Shown in pieces: positions 1 to 6,497 of a stretch of 16,475 bases of DNA (the first letter of the stretch is position 1; each line of letters begins with the position of its first letter). The translations under genes were made by a program, and so were the position numbers. The stretch is from Pseudomonadota bacterium (lineage in GTDB: Bacteria; Pseudomonadota; Alphaproteobacteria; UBA2136; UBA6156). Where the stretch lies: NCBI GenBank assembly GCA_009927255.1, contig RFNJ01000174.1, positions 1-16,475 on the forward strand, given 5' to 3'. Under the pieces are notes generated by a model, which saw nothing but the letters and a program-made list of their open reading frames with translations, made no database searches and was not told where the DNA came from.

Positions 1-1297
1 CCCCCCCAAGCTGCACATGCCGATAAGTCAAATCCACCGCCGCCCCCACCACGCCCACCGCTAACTTCCGCTTCAAAACCCCCCGCCGCAACCGCACATT
101 CAGCAACGGCGCCTCCCGCCGAAGATTACACCCCACCAACAGCACCGCATCCGCCGTGTCCAAATCCACAATCTTCCCCGCCAAAGTCAAATCATGCTCC
201 ACCATCCCCGCGGGCTTATAATCAAACACGCCACCAACAGCCCCCATAAACGCCCCAAAACTATAAGCATCCTCCGCACATCCCATCGCTCCAAACAAGC
301 CAGCAACTCTAGGCCCCCCCTCAAACATCTTGCGTAAAGCCGCAAACGCCTCCCCCCACCCCACCTCTTTACCGCGAACCAAAGGCGTCACCACCCGATT
401 GCTCTGCAAAGCATCATAACTAAACCGCGCCGCATCGGTCAGCCATTCCTCGTTCACACTGGCGTCTTCCTGCGGCAAAACGCGCATCACCTGCCCCGCC
501 CGCACGTCCACAAACACCGGCGTCCCCACCGCATCCAGCACGTCCACGCCCTCTTTGCGCTCCAGCTCCCACGGCCGCGCGGTAAAGGCATAAGGCTTGC
601 TGGTCAGCGCCCCTACCGGACACAAATCAATCATATTCCCCGCCAATTCGCTCTGCAACGCCTGCTCCACATAGGTGCCCACTTGCATATTCTCACCCCG
701 CCCCGTCGCGCCAAATTCCTCCACACCCGCAATCTCAGTCGCAAACCGCACACACCGCGTGCAATGGATGCACCGCGTCATCACCGTCTTAATCTTGCTG
801 CCAATCTCCTTGTCATCCACCGCCCGCTTGAATTCATGGAAGTGGCTGCGGTCGCTACCAAACGCCACCGCCTGATCCTGCAACTCACACTCCCCCCCTT
901 GGTCGCAAATCGGGCAGTCCAGCGGGTGATTAATCAACAGCAACTCCATCGTGCCCTTGCGCGCCTCAAGGGTCATCTTGGAATCCGTCTTAATCTTCAT
1001 CCCCTCCGCCACCGGCCAGTGGCAGCTGGCAATGGGTTTGGGCATCCCCTCAATCTCCACCAAACACATCCGGCAATTCCCCGCGATGGAAAGCCGCTCA
1101 TGAAAACAAAAATGCGGAATCTCCTTTTCCGCCAACGTGCAGGCCGCCATCACCGTGCTGCCCTTCTTCACCTGCAAAAGCACACCATCCACAAAAACAT
1201 TCACAAAACCTTCAGGTGCAGGGGCCAAAGCGGGAGCAACAACAGCAGGCGCCACCGGCGCAGCAGATTTAACCAGAGGAACAGCAGGATTACTCAT
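1..1297 (-). CDS. nuoG: NADH-quinone oxidoreductase subunit G, 5' part (runs off the window)
   Basis: This is the electron-transfer subunit of the complex I peripheral arm. It passes electrons from the NuoE/F module through a chain of Fe-S clusters. The frame is open from the ATG at 1297 to the window edge (432 codons). Visible ligands are a [2Fe-2S] set C64, C75, C78, C92; the H124-x3-C128-x2-C131-x5-C137 cluster typical of N3-type binding; and C176, C179, C182 with C226 in a CPVGALTSKPYAF context. After about residue 240 the molybdopterin-oxidoreductase-like domain begins. The first 30 residues are an Ala/Pro/Val-rich extension before the ferredoxin fold. The ATG overlaps the TGA of the upstream gene (ATGA at 1297-1294), and no close Shine-Dalgarno is seen, so translation is probably coupled to that gene. 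The 3' end lies outside the window. Confidence 0.97.
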   Translation of the reverse strand, partial: MSNPAVPLVKSAAPVAPAVVAPALAPAPEGFVNVFVDGVLLQVKKGSTVMAACTLAEKEIPHFCFHERLSIAGNCRMCLVEIEGMPKPIASCHWPVAEGMKIKTDSKMTLEARKGTMELLLINHPLDCPICDQGGECELQDQAVAFGSDRSHFHEFKRAVDDKEIGSKIKTVMTRCIHCTRCVRFATEIAGVEEFGATGRGENMQVGTYVEQALQSELAGNMIDLCPVGALTSKPYAFTARPWELERKEGVDVLDAVGTPVFVDVRAGQVMRVLPQEDASVNEEWLTDAARFSYDALQSNRVVTPLVRGKEVGWGEAFAALRKMFEGGPRVAGLFGAMGCAEDAYSFGAFMGAVGGVFDYKPAGMVEHDLTLAGKIVDLDTADAVLLVGCNLRREAPLLNVRLRRGVLKRKLAVGVVGAAVDLTYRHVQLGG

Positions 1298-1719
1298 GAA
1301 TAAACATTTTTACCTTTTCGCATATGTTGAGGAGATAATCTTTTTAATGGAAATAAATCTCTCTCATAGTCTAATTTATCCCATTCCCAAGCCTCTTGAA
1401 TAGAATAATTCTTATAATACAAAATCCAGATTAGCTTATCCCAGTCCAAGTTTTTTGCTTTACCAACTAAAGTTACGGGTGAGCCTTTTTTGCCAGAAGG
1501 ACGATTTGCTTTAACTTGATATCTTATTCCTCGGTAAATAAAATCATGACCTTTAGTAACAGCCGTCTGTTTTTTATAAATATCTGAGAACTGATCTTCA
1601 GACATCTTCAAAATTCTAACGGCAGCATCATATTCAGAAATTGCAGACGTAATAGCAGGCGCAACGCCATATTTATCTTGCCATGATAGCGCAATCTTAA
1701 CTAACTCATCACGCAACAT
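1294..1719 (-). CDS. Hypothetical protein with PD-(D/E)XK-nuclease-like signature, inserted between nuoF and nuoG
   Basis: A 141-aa protein that I cannot name. Helical N-terminus (residues 1-52) is followed by G-H-D59-F, then R-Y-Q68-V-K70-A-N-R, then W-I-L-Y-Y. A D followed about nine residues later by QxK on a predicted strand, with an upstream acidic helix (E29), fits the D...(E/Q)xK core of the PD-(D/E)XK nuclease fold; this is inference from pattern alone. The ATG at 1719 is chosen over a TTG at 1740 because a strong Shine-Dalgarno (GGAGAGGG) ends nine bases upstream. The gene overlaps nuoF by 11 bp, and its TGA overlaps the nuoG ATG. G+C is about 34% across 1321-1680 (124 of 360 by hand count), against 53-62% in sampled nuoF lines, so recent acquisition is likely. 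Nothing suggests a role in complex I itself. Confidence 0.85.
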   Translation of the reverse strand: MLRDELVKIALSWQDKYGVAPAITSAISEYDAAVRILKMSEDQFSDIYKKQTAVTKGHDFIYRGIRYQVKANRPSGKKGSPVTLVGKAKNLDWDKLIWILYYKNYSIQEAWEWDKLDYERDLFPLKRLSPQHMRKGKNVYS

Positions 1720-2992
1720 TTTTACGAACCCTCTCCTCAATCAACCCCCTAAAATGCTTCAACGTCCCCTGCACCGGCCACATCGCCCCATCGGCAAACG
1801 CGCAAATCGTCCGCCCCTCAATTTTCTTGGTCAGCGCATAAAGCTGGTCAACCTCCTCCAGCGTCCCCTCCCCCCGACACAACCGCTCCATCAACCGATA
1901 CACCCACCCCACCCCCTCGCGGCACGGCGTGCACTGCCCACAGCTTTCGTGCTTATAAAACTCGGCAATCCGCACCATCACCCGCAGCAAGTCCACTTGC
2001 TTGTTCATCACCACCACCGCGGCGGTGCCAAGGCCCGTGCCCTCGGCCTTCAGCGCATCAAAGTCCATCAGCACCCGCCCCGCCTGCTCGGCATTCAGCA
2101 TCGGCGTGGATGACCCTCCCGGAATCACCGCCTGCAAATTCTCCCACCCGCCAATCACCCCACCGGCATATTCGTCAATCAACTCACGCAGCGGGATACT
2201 CATCGGCGCCTCAAAATTCCCCGGCTTATTCACACTGCCCGAAACCGAGAAAATCTTGGTGCCCGAATTCCCCGGCCGCCCCCACCGCGTAAACCACTCC
2301 AGCTTATTCTTCAAAATCGGCGGCACCTGCGCAATCGTCTCCACATTATTAATCGTGGTCGGGCAACCATAAAGCCCAAAGCCAGCAGGGAACGGCGGCT
2401 TCAGCCGCGGCTGCCCCTTTTTCCCTTCTAGCGATTCCAGCAACGCCGTCTCTTCCCCACAAATATACGCCCCCGCCCCCAGGTGAACATGCACCTCCAC
2501 CTCAATCCCCAACCCGCAAATATTCTTACCCAACAGCCCCTCTTTACGCGCCTCCTCAATCGCCGCCACCAGCCGCGAAGACTCATCATAATACTCCCCG
2601 CGCACATAAATATACCCAACTTTGGCGCCCAACGTATGGCACCCCACAATCATCCCCTCCACCAACGTATGCGGATCATACCGCAAAATATCGCGGTCTT
2701 TGCACGTCCCCGGCTCGCCCTCGTCGGCGTTGCACACCAAATAATGCGGCTTGTTGCTCACCTCCGGCTTAGGCATAAAGCTCCACTTCATCCCCGTCGG
2801 AAACCCCGCCCCCCCCCGCCCCCGCAACCCACTCGCCTTCAGCTTCTCAATCCGCTCAGCAACCGGCATCTGCAAAATCTCTTTTAACCCCTGATACCCC
2901 CCCCGCTGCTTATACCCCTTAATCCCCCAATCCCCCGAATTATCCAAATTCGGAAAGCACATATCTTCCTTCTTCAAGCGTGGCAGCGTCAT
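1709..2992 (-). CDS. nuoF: NADH-quinone oxidoreductase subunit F (NADH/FMN/Fe-S)
   Basis: Complex I subunit that binds NADH and FMN and starts electron transfer. The 427-residue length matches the family. The glycine-rich FMN/NADH loops are visible: GRGGAGFPTG at 58-67 and GAGAYICGEETALLESLEG at 172-190. The C-terminal [4Fe-4S] cluster is S-C351-GQ-C354-TP-C357-REG plus C397 in TICAFA. The ATG at 2992 is preferred over an in-frame TTG at 3010. It overlaps the nuoE stop as ATGA and is preceded by a G-rich Shine-Dalgarno-like stretch. A run of nine G (2809-2817 on the minus strand) encodes part of the essential FMN loop. Codons are G-ending throughout, like the other minus-strand genes. The 3' end overlaps the inserted gene by 11 bp. 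Confidence 0.98.
   Translation of the reverse strand: MTLPRLKKEDMCFPNLDNSGDWGIKGYKQRGGYQGLKEILQMPVAERIEKLKASGLRGRGGAGFPTGMKWSFMPKPEVSNKPHYLVCNADEGEPGTCKDRDILRYDPHTLVEGMIVGCHTLGAKVGYIYVRGEYYDESSRLVAAIEEARKEGLLGKNICGLGIEVEVHVHLGAGAYICGEETALLESLEGKKGQPRLKPPFPAGFGLYGCPTTINNVETIAQVPPILKNKLEWFTRWGRPGNSGTKIFSVSGSVNKPGNFEAPMSIPLRELIDEYAGGVIGGWENLQAVIPGGSSTPMLNAEQAGRVLMDFDALKAEGTGLGTAAVVVMNKQVDLLRVMVRIAEFYKHESCGQCTPCREGVGWVYRLMERLCRGEGTLEEVDQLYALTKKIEGRTICAFADGAMWPVQGTLKHFRGLIEERVRKNVA
1729..1738 (-). promoter_or_regulatory. Ribosome binding site of the nuoF-nuoG passenger gene, inside the nuoF 3' end
   Basis: Reading on the minus strand, GAGGAGAGGG spans 1738-1729 and leaves nine bases before the ATG at 1719. 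It lies within nuoF codons for E-E-R near the C-terminus, so the inserted gene uses host coding sequence as its ribosome binding site. It decides the start at 1719 rather than 1740. Confidence 0.75.
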
Positions 2993-3624
2993 CCCCCATA
3001 CCCCCCACAAATCGGATCATGTTTAGCCGGAGAAGTATCCGCAAACGTCGCCGCCTCCCCACCTTTCTTCAAATGCCCCAAAATCTCCCGCACCTTCCCC
3101 GCATCTAAATGCGTATAGTAGTGAAGCGGTCCATCTGCCAAAGTCACCTGCATCATCGGCGCCGCCACACACGCACCAAGGCACTCCACTTCCGTAAACG
3201 TAAACATCCCATCGGCGCTGTTCTCGCCACTCGCCTCAATGCCGGTCACGTCCTTCACCGCCGCCACAATCGCATCACTGCCCCTAATCATGCAGCTGCA
3301 ATTAGTGCACACCTGCACATGGAATTTCCCCACCGGCTTCAAGTTAAACATCGTGTAAAAACTCGCCACTTCATACACCCGAATATACGGCAGCTCCAAC
3401 GTATCCGCCACCAACTGCATCGCATCCACAGAAAGCCACCCCCCAAACTCCCGCTGCGCCAACCACAACAGCGGAATCACCGCACTCCGGCTCCGCTCAA
3501 CCGGATACCGCCCCAAAATCTCCTTCACACTCGCAGCAGCCTTCTTACTCCACTGCAACCCCAAGCCCAGCGCCCTCGGCGTCTGCCCCGAACTCACACT
3601 CGCATTAATCCGAATCGTCGGCAT
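2989..3624 (-). CDS. nuoE: NADH-quinone oxidoreductase subunit E ([2Fe-2S])
   Basis: Thioredoxin-like subunit of the complex I NADH module, carrying the N1a-type [2Fe-2S] cluster. The expected ligands are present as C106-x4-C111 and C148-x3-C152 (the latter in V-E-C-L-G-A-C). An additional cysteine, C109, lies between the first two (C-T-N-C-S-C). Conserved V-x-E-V-A-S-F-Y-x-M-F at 83-93 supports the call. At 211 aa it is slightly long: the C-terminus after about 185 carries a low-conservation tail ending in CGGYGG. ATG at 3624 follows a run of seven G three bases after the stop of the upstream membrane-protein gene. The stop overlaps the nuoF start. Confidence 0.97.
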   Translation of the reverse strand: MPTIRINASVSSGQTPRALGLGLQWSKKAAASVKEILGRYPVERSRSAVIPLLWLAQREFGGWLSVDAMQLVADTLELPYIRVYEVASFYTMFNLKPVGKFHVQVCTNCSCMIRGSDAIVAAVKDVTGIEASGENSADGMFTFTEVECLGACVAAPMMQVTLADGPLHYYTHLDAGKVREILGHLKKGGEAATFADTSPAKHDPICGGYGG

Positions 3625-3627
3625 CGT

Positions 3628-4485
3628 CTACCCCCCCACCCGCCGCAACTCAATCACCCCCCACCCAAATGTGCGCCGCAATAACAACTGCCGCCACACC
3701 ACCCAAGGCACAAACAACGCAAACCACACCACCCCCGCCGCCAACAACACCATATCCAACACATCAGCCAGCGCAGCAAAACTCAAACCAATCAGCCCAT
3801 TCAAAAACATTCCCACAATGCCCAAAATAATCCCCAACAGTCCCCACAGCAAACTCCGCCACGTAAAGCTCCACCACAGCCGCACCGCCTGCCGCACCGG
3901 CGTCTGCCCAAACCAACTGGCCGGCTGCAAGGTGGCCGCAAGCTCAATACCCCCCGCCATCTTCGGCGCCGCCATCAGCCAATAAGACAACACCATCCCT
4001 AACGCAATACTGCCGCCAAAATCCAACACCGTCATCCACAACGGCCAACCTATCGTGTTACCAAACTCATCCAATTCACTCCCCACCGTAAACGGCACTT
4101 CGTTCACAACCAAATAAGCCAGCAGCATCATCAATCCCCCCCACACCAACGCCAGCAGCCAGCTCCGCCAAATATAACCAAACACCAGCCACAACAAATC
4201 CCGCCCATCCACCCCCACCCGCATCATCTGCCGCAAACTCACCGGCGGAACACTCGCAGGCAAACTCGGCACCCGCGGCTCCACCGCCCGAACCTCCCGA
4301 AGCATCTCCTTCCCCACCCCCGTCACCGCCACCGGCGGAACAACCGAAGCCTTCGCCCCCACCTTCCCCCCAGCTTTCGGCCCGGTGACTGCACTCTTCT
4401 TAACGCCCTTGTTAAAGCTTTTGGCCGACACCTTCCCCCCCACCGGCTTCTTAGCCACAGTCTTAGCTTTCGTTTTCGCCGCCAT
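3628..4485 (-). CDS. Uncharacterised multi-pass membrane protein with Lys/Ala-rich N-terminus, between nuoD and nuoE
   Basis: A 285-aa protein of a family I do not recognise. Residues 1-50 are rich in Lys, Ala, Gly and Val, like histone H1-type or nucleic-acid-binding tails. Residues 50-95 look disordered and Pro-rich. Four hydrophobic segments follow, near 107-127, 149-173, 210-230 and 240-263. The first and third share a W-R-S-x-L-L lead-in (YIWRSWLLAL at 104-113, FTWRSLLWGL at 207-216), suggesting an internal duplication of a two-helix unit. Two ATGs lie in tandem (4488 and 4485); AAGGAG spaces better to 4485. The upstream ORF's TGA overlaps the start, and the stop is three bases before nuoE, so it is co-transcribed with complex I. 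Assembly or a membrane role is possible; function is unknown. Confidence 0.85.
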   Translation of the reverse strand: MAAKTKAKTVAKKPVGGKVSAKSFNKGVKKSAVTGPKAGGKVGAKASVVPPVAVTGVGKEMLREVRAVEPRVPSLPASVPPVSLRQMMRVGVDGRDLLWLVFGYIWRSWLLALVWGGLMMLLAYLVVNEVPFTVGSELDEFGNTIGWPLWMTVLDFGGSIALGMVLSYWLMAAPKMAGGIELAATLQPASWFGQTPVRQAVRLWWSFTWRSLLWGLLGIILGIVGMFLNGLIGLSFAALADVLDMVLLAAGVVWFALFVPWVVWRQLLLRRTFGWGVIELRRVGG

Positions 4486-5054
4486 CATCGTGCTCCTTCA
4501 CTCTGTTTCAAATCCACCAACTCAACCCGCCCCCAACTCTCACCACAAAGCTCGGTCATGCCGGCGAAGGCCAATATCCACGAAAAATTTCTCACAAACA
4601 CAACTCTCCTCCCATCCCCACCACAATGTGTCGTCATCCCAGCGAAGGCTGGGATCCAGCTTCCTTTCTTCCCAAACCAAGCCCCCCCCTGCATCACTCT
4701 CACGACCACTCCCCATCCCATGTTCATTTTTTTATTATATACTTTATACAAATCATTCCTCATTACCTCTCCCCTCCCATCTTCCCCATCTATTCTCCCA
4801 CTCTCACGCCTCGCGGTGTATACCTTATTTAAATCTTCAGACACCTCCCGCCCCCCACGTCTCGCCTTTTTCACCAATGCTTCCCGTTTCACCACCACAT
4901 CACTACCACTTGCACTCATCCCACGCCCCCGCCCACCACCTTTTCCACCCAAAGAAATATCCGAATAAATACCAACATCGCCCTTCTTTGGCAGCATCTT
5001 TGGTGCCTTTTTGGCCCCTTTCACCGCAACTTTAGTGGTCTTTTTGCCAGCCAT
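4485..5054 (-). CDS. Lys/Gly-rich hypothetical ORF carrying two dispersed-repeat insertions
   Basis: A 189-codon ORF without recognisable homology. Residues 1-80 look like a plausible basic protein: a start rich in Lys, Ala and Val, a glycine run near 37-45, then alternating basic and acidic residues. From about residue 100 the frame becomes AT-rich and irregular. It then passes through two copies of a dispersed repeat that translate as S-W-I-P-A-F-A-G-M-T and S-W-I-L-A-F-A-G-M-T. This is the usual sign of a spurious or repeat-extended C-terminus. No convincing Shine-Dalgarno precedes the ATG at 5054, though that ATG starts just four bases after the stop of a small ORF running from nuoD. The TGA overlaps the next gene's start. 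It may be a real small basic protein, lengthened or ended by the repeats. Confidence 0.4.
   Translation of the reverse strand: MAGKKTTKVAVKGAKKAPKMLPKKGDVGIYSDISLGGKGGGRGRGMSASGSDVVVKREALVKKARRGGREVSEDLNKVYTARRESGRIDGEDGRGEVMRNDLYKVYNKKMNMGWGVVVRVMQGGAWFGKKGSWIPAFAGMTTHCGGDGRRVVFVRNFSWILAFAGMTELCGESWGRVELVDLKQSEGAR
4555..4580 (-). repeat. Diverged copy of the AFAGMT-type dispersed palindromic repeat
   Basis: Plus-strand GTCATGCCGGCGAAGGCC followed by AATATCCA. It shares GTCAT, GCGAAGGC and TCCA at matching positions with the copy at 4633-4659, but the right half of the stem has decayed. Read on the minus strand it encodes W-I-L-A-F-A-G-M-T. Confidence 0.75.
4633..4659 (-). repeat. Intact copy of the AFAGMT-type dispersed palindromic repeat
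   Basis: An 8-bp perfect stem, ATCCCAGC (4636-4643) and GCTGGGAT (4648-4655), closes on the loop GAAG and is flanked by GTC and CCA. This matches a small dispersed repeat seen in many proteobacterial genomes and often mis-translated as W-I-P-A-F-A-G-M-T. A third copy lies at 16448-16473. Confidence 0.85.
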
Positions 5055-5058
5055 TGAT

Positions 5059-5238
5059 TTATTTTTCCATTTTGAATTTATTTTCGGACGCTGTTAGCAA
5101 ATTCGCTAGGCCGCCAGCGAAAATGCGGGTTTGTGAGAACCGCAGCGCAGTGTATGTGCTGATACATGAGCAGCGGAAGCGCAGCAAACACGCATTTGCA
5201 GCACGGCCTAGTAGAATTTGATAACAGTGCCCACTCAT
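5059..5238 (-). CDS. Small ORF translated through the palindromic element, starting on the nuoD stop
   Basis: A 59-codon frame beginning at ATG 5238, which overlaps the nuoD TGA as ATGA. It runs without a stop through the entire 147-bp palindromic element and ends at TAA 5061-5059, four bases before the ATG of the next ORF. The peptide is mixed in composition, with several cysteines near residues 17-25, and has no recognisable domain. It may only reflect the element landing on the original downstream start codon. Its open frame would, however, let ribosomes carry on from nuoD to the next gene. Independent expression is unproven. Confidence 0.3.
   Translation of the reverse strand: MSGHCYQILLGRAANACLLRFRCSCISTYTALRFSQTRIFAGGLANLLTASENKFKMEK
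5086..5232. repeat. 147-bp palindromic (MITE/ERIC-like) element immediately after nuoD
   Basis: The outer arms 5086-5113 and 5204-5232 are near-perfect inverted repeats: CTGTTAGCAAATTC with CTAGGCCG against the complement of CGGCCTAG with GAATTTGATAACAG. An inner pair, AAATGCGGGTTTG (5121-5133) and CAAACACGCATTT (5185-5197), is complementary with one mismatch. A central hairpin has TGTAT (5151-5155) and ATACA (5162-5166) around GTGCTG. The whole unit can fold into one long interrupted stem. It ends two bases from the nuoD stop. There is no transposase, so a non-autonomous mobile element or REP/ERIC-like intergenic repeat is the likeliest reading. Confidence 0.8.
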
Positions 5239-6497
5239 CGGTCAATCTCCCCAAACACAATATCCTGCGTCCCAATCAGCGTCGTCACATCCGCCAACAG
5301 GTGGCCTTTCGCCATAAAATCAAGCCCTTGCAAATGCGCATAGCCGGGCGCCCGAATCTTCGCCCGCCACGGTTTTGGCCCACCTTCACTCACCAAATAA
5401 ACCCCCATTTCTCCCTTCGGCGCCTCAATCGCCACATAGCACTCGCCAGCCGGCACATGGAAACCCTCGGTGAAGTATTTGAAATGATGGATAAGTGCCT
5501 CCATCGAATCCTTCATCTCCCCGCGTTTGGGCGGTGAAATCTTAAAGTTCTGCACCTTGCACGGCGCCCCCCGCAACTCCCCCTCAAGTTTTTGTAAACA
5601 TTGGCGAATTAACCCAACACTCTGCCGCATCTCCTCCATCCGGCACAGGTAGCGGTCATAGCTGTCCCCATTCTTGCCCACCGGCACCTCAAACTCCAAA
5701 TCCGCATAACATTCATAGGGTTGGCTCTTCCGCAAATCCCACGCAATCCCACTTCCCCGCAGCATTGCGCCACTAAATCCCCACGCCTGCGCCTCTTCTG
5801 GCGTAACCACGCCAATTCCCACCGTCCGCTGCTTCCAAATCCGGTTGTCGTCCAACAAGCCCTCCAACATCGGCAGCACGTTGTCACCAAAATTATCATT
5901 CCACTTCCGTATCTTAGCCAGCAAACCCTCGGGCACATCGCGGTTCACCCCACCTGGCCGAAAGTAATTAGCATGCATCCGCGCTCCACTCACTTCCTCA
6001 TAAAAATCAAAGGTATATTCCCGCTCCTTAAACGCATAAAGGAACACCGCCATCGCCCCCACATCCAAAGCATGGCAGCCAATCCACAGCAAATGATTCG
6101 CAATCCGCGTTACCTCACTAAACAAAACCCTAATATATTGGGCCCTTAACGGCACATTCACGCCCAAAAGTTTCTCCGCCGCCAAGCACCACACATGCTC
6201 TTGGCACATCATGCTCACATAATCCAACCGGTCAAAATACGGCAAAGCCTGAATATATGTTTTGTTTTCAATAAGTTTCTCGGTGCCTCGGTGCAACAAC
6301 CCAATATGCGGATCCGCCTTGGTCACCACCTCGCCATCCATCTCCAAAACCAACCGCAACACTCCATGCGCGGAAGGATGCTGCGGCCCAAAGTTCAACG
6401 TAAACGGCAACTTATCACCCTGTTCTTGCGCTTGCTGCAAAGCCTCCCCCGCCTTGGCAATCCCCTCCGCCACCTCCATCGTCACTGTCCGCGCCAT
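5235..6497 (-). CDS. nuoD: NADH-quinone oxidoreductase subunit D (49-kDa-type, quinone site)
   Basis: Complex I subunit that forms much of the quinone pocket at the junction of the peripheral and membrane arms. The 420-aa product has G-P-Q-H-P-S-A-H44-G at 37-45, P-H-I-G-L-L-H-R-G-T-E-K at 63-74, and Y93 in L-D-Y-V-S. H44 and Y93 align with the His and Tyr known to contact the quinone headgroup in bacterial complex I. The protein ends in the expected F-G-E-I-D-R, so it is complete. Residues 1-30 form a short Gln/Glu-rich extension. ATG 6497 is chosen over GTG 6500 because GGGAGGAG (6513-6506) lies eight bases upstream of it. It overlaps the nuoC stop by one base. A palindromic element starts two bases after the stop. 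Confidence 0.98.
   Translation of the reverse strand: MARTVTMEVAEGIAKAGEALQQAQEQGDKLPFTLNFGPQHPSAHGVLRLVLEMDGEVVTKADPHIGLLHRGTEKLIENKTYIQALPYFDRLDYVSMMCQEHVWCLAAEKLLGVNVPLRAQYIRVLFSEVTRIANHLLWIGCHALDVGAMAVFLYAFKEREYTFDFYEEVSGARMHANYFRPGGVNRDVPEGLLAKIRKWNDNFGDNVLPMLEGLLDDNRIWKQRTVGIGVVTPEEAQAWGFSGAMLRGSGIAWDLRKSQPYECYADLEFEVPVGKNGDSYDRYLCRMEEMRQSVGLIRQCLQKLEGELRGAPCKVQNFKISPPKRGEMKDSMEALIHHFKYFTEGFHVPAGECYVAIEAPKGEMGVYLVSEGGPKPWRAKIRAPGYAHLQGLDFMAKGHLLADVTTLIGTQDIVFGEIDR

Noticed and set aside
683..1303. Long plus-strand open frame opposite nuoG
   Set aside because: It is the antisense of a clearly conserved nuoG. Its His/Arg/Pro/Leu-rich translation is typical of C-rich complementary strand, and it has no ribosome binding site.
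4385..5035. Plus-strand open frames opposite the Lys-rich ORFs
   Set aside because: Ser/Pro/His-rich translations without a start signal; they arise from the complement of Lys/Gly-rich codons and the repeats.
5078..5275. Minus-strand ORF overlapping the nuoD 3' end in another frame
   Set aside because: It shares the nuoD C-terminal DNA and the palindromic element; the frame starting on the nuoD stop is better placed, and neither is proven.
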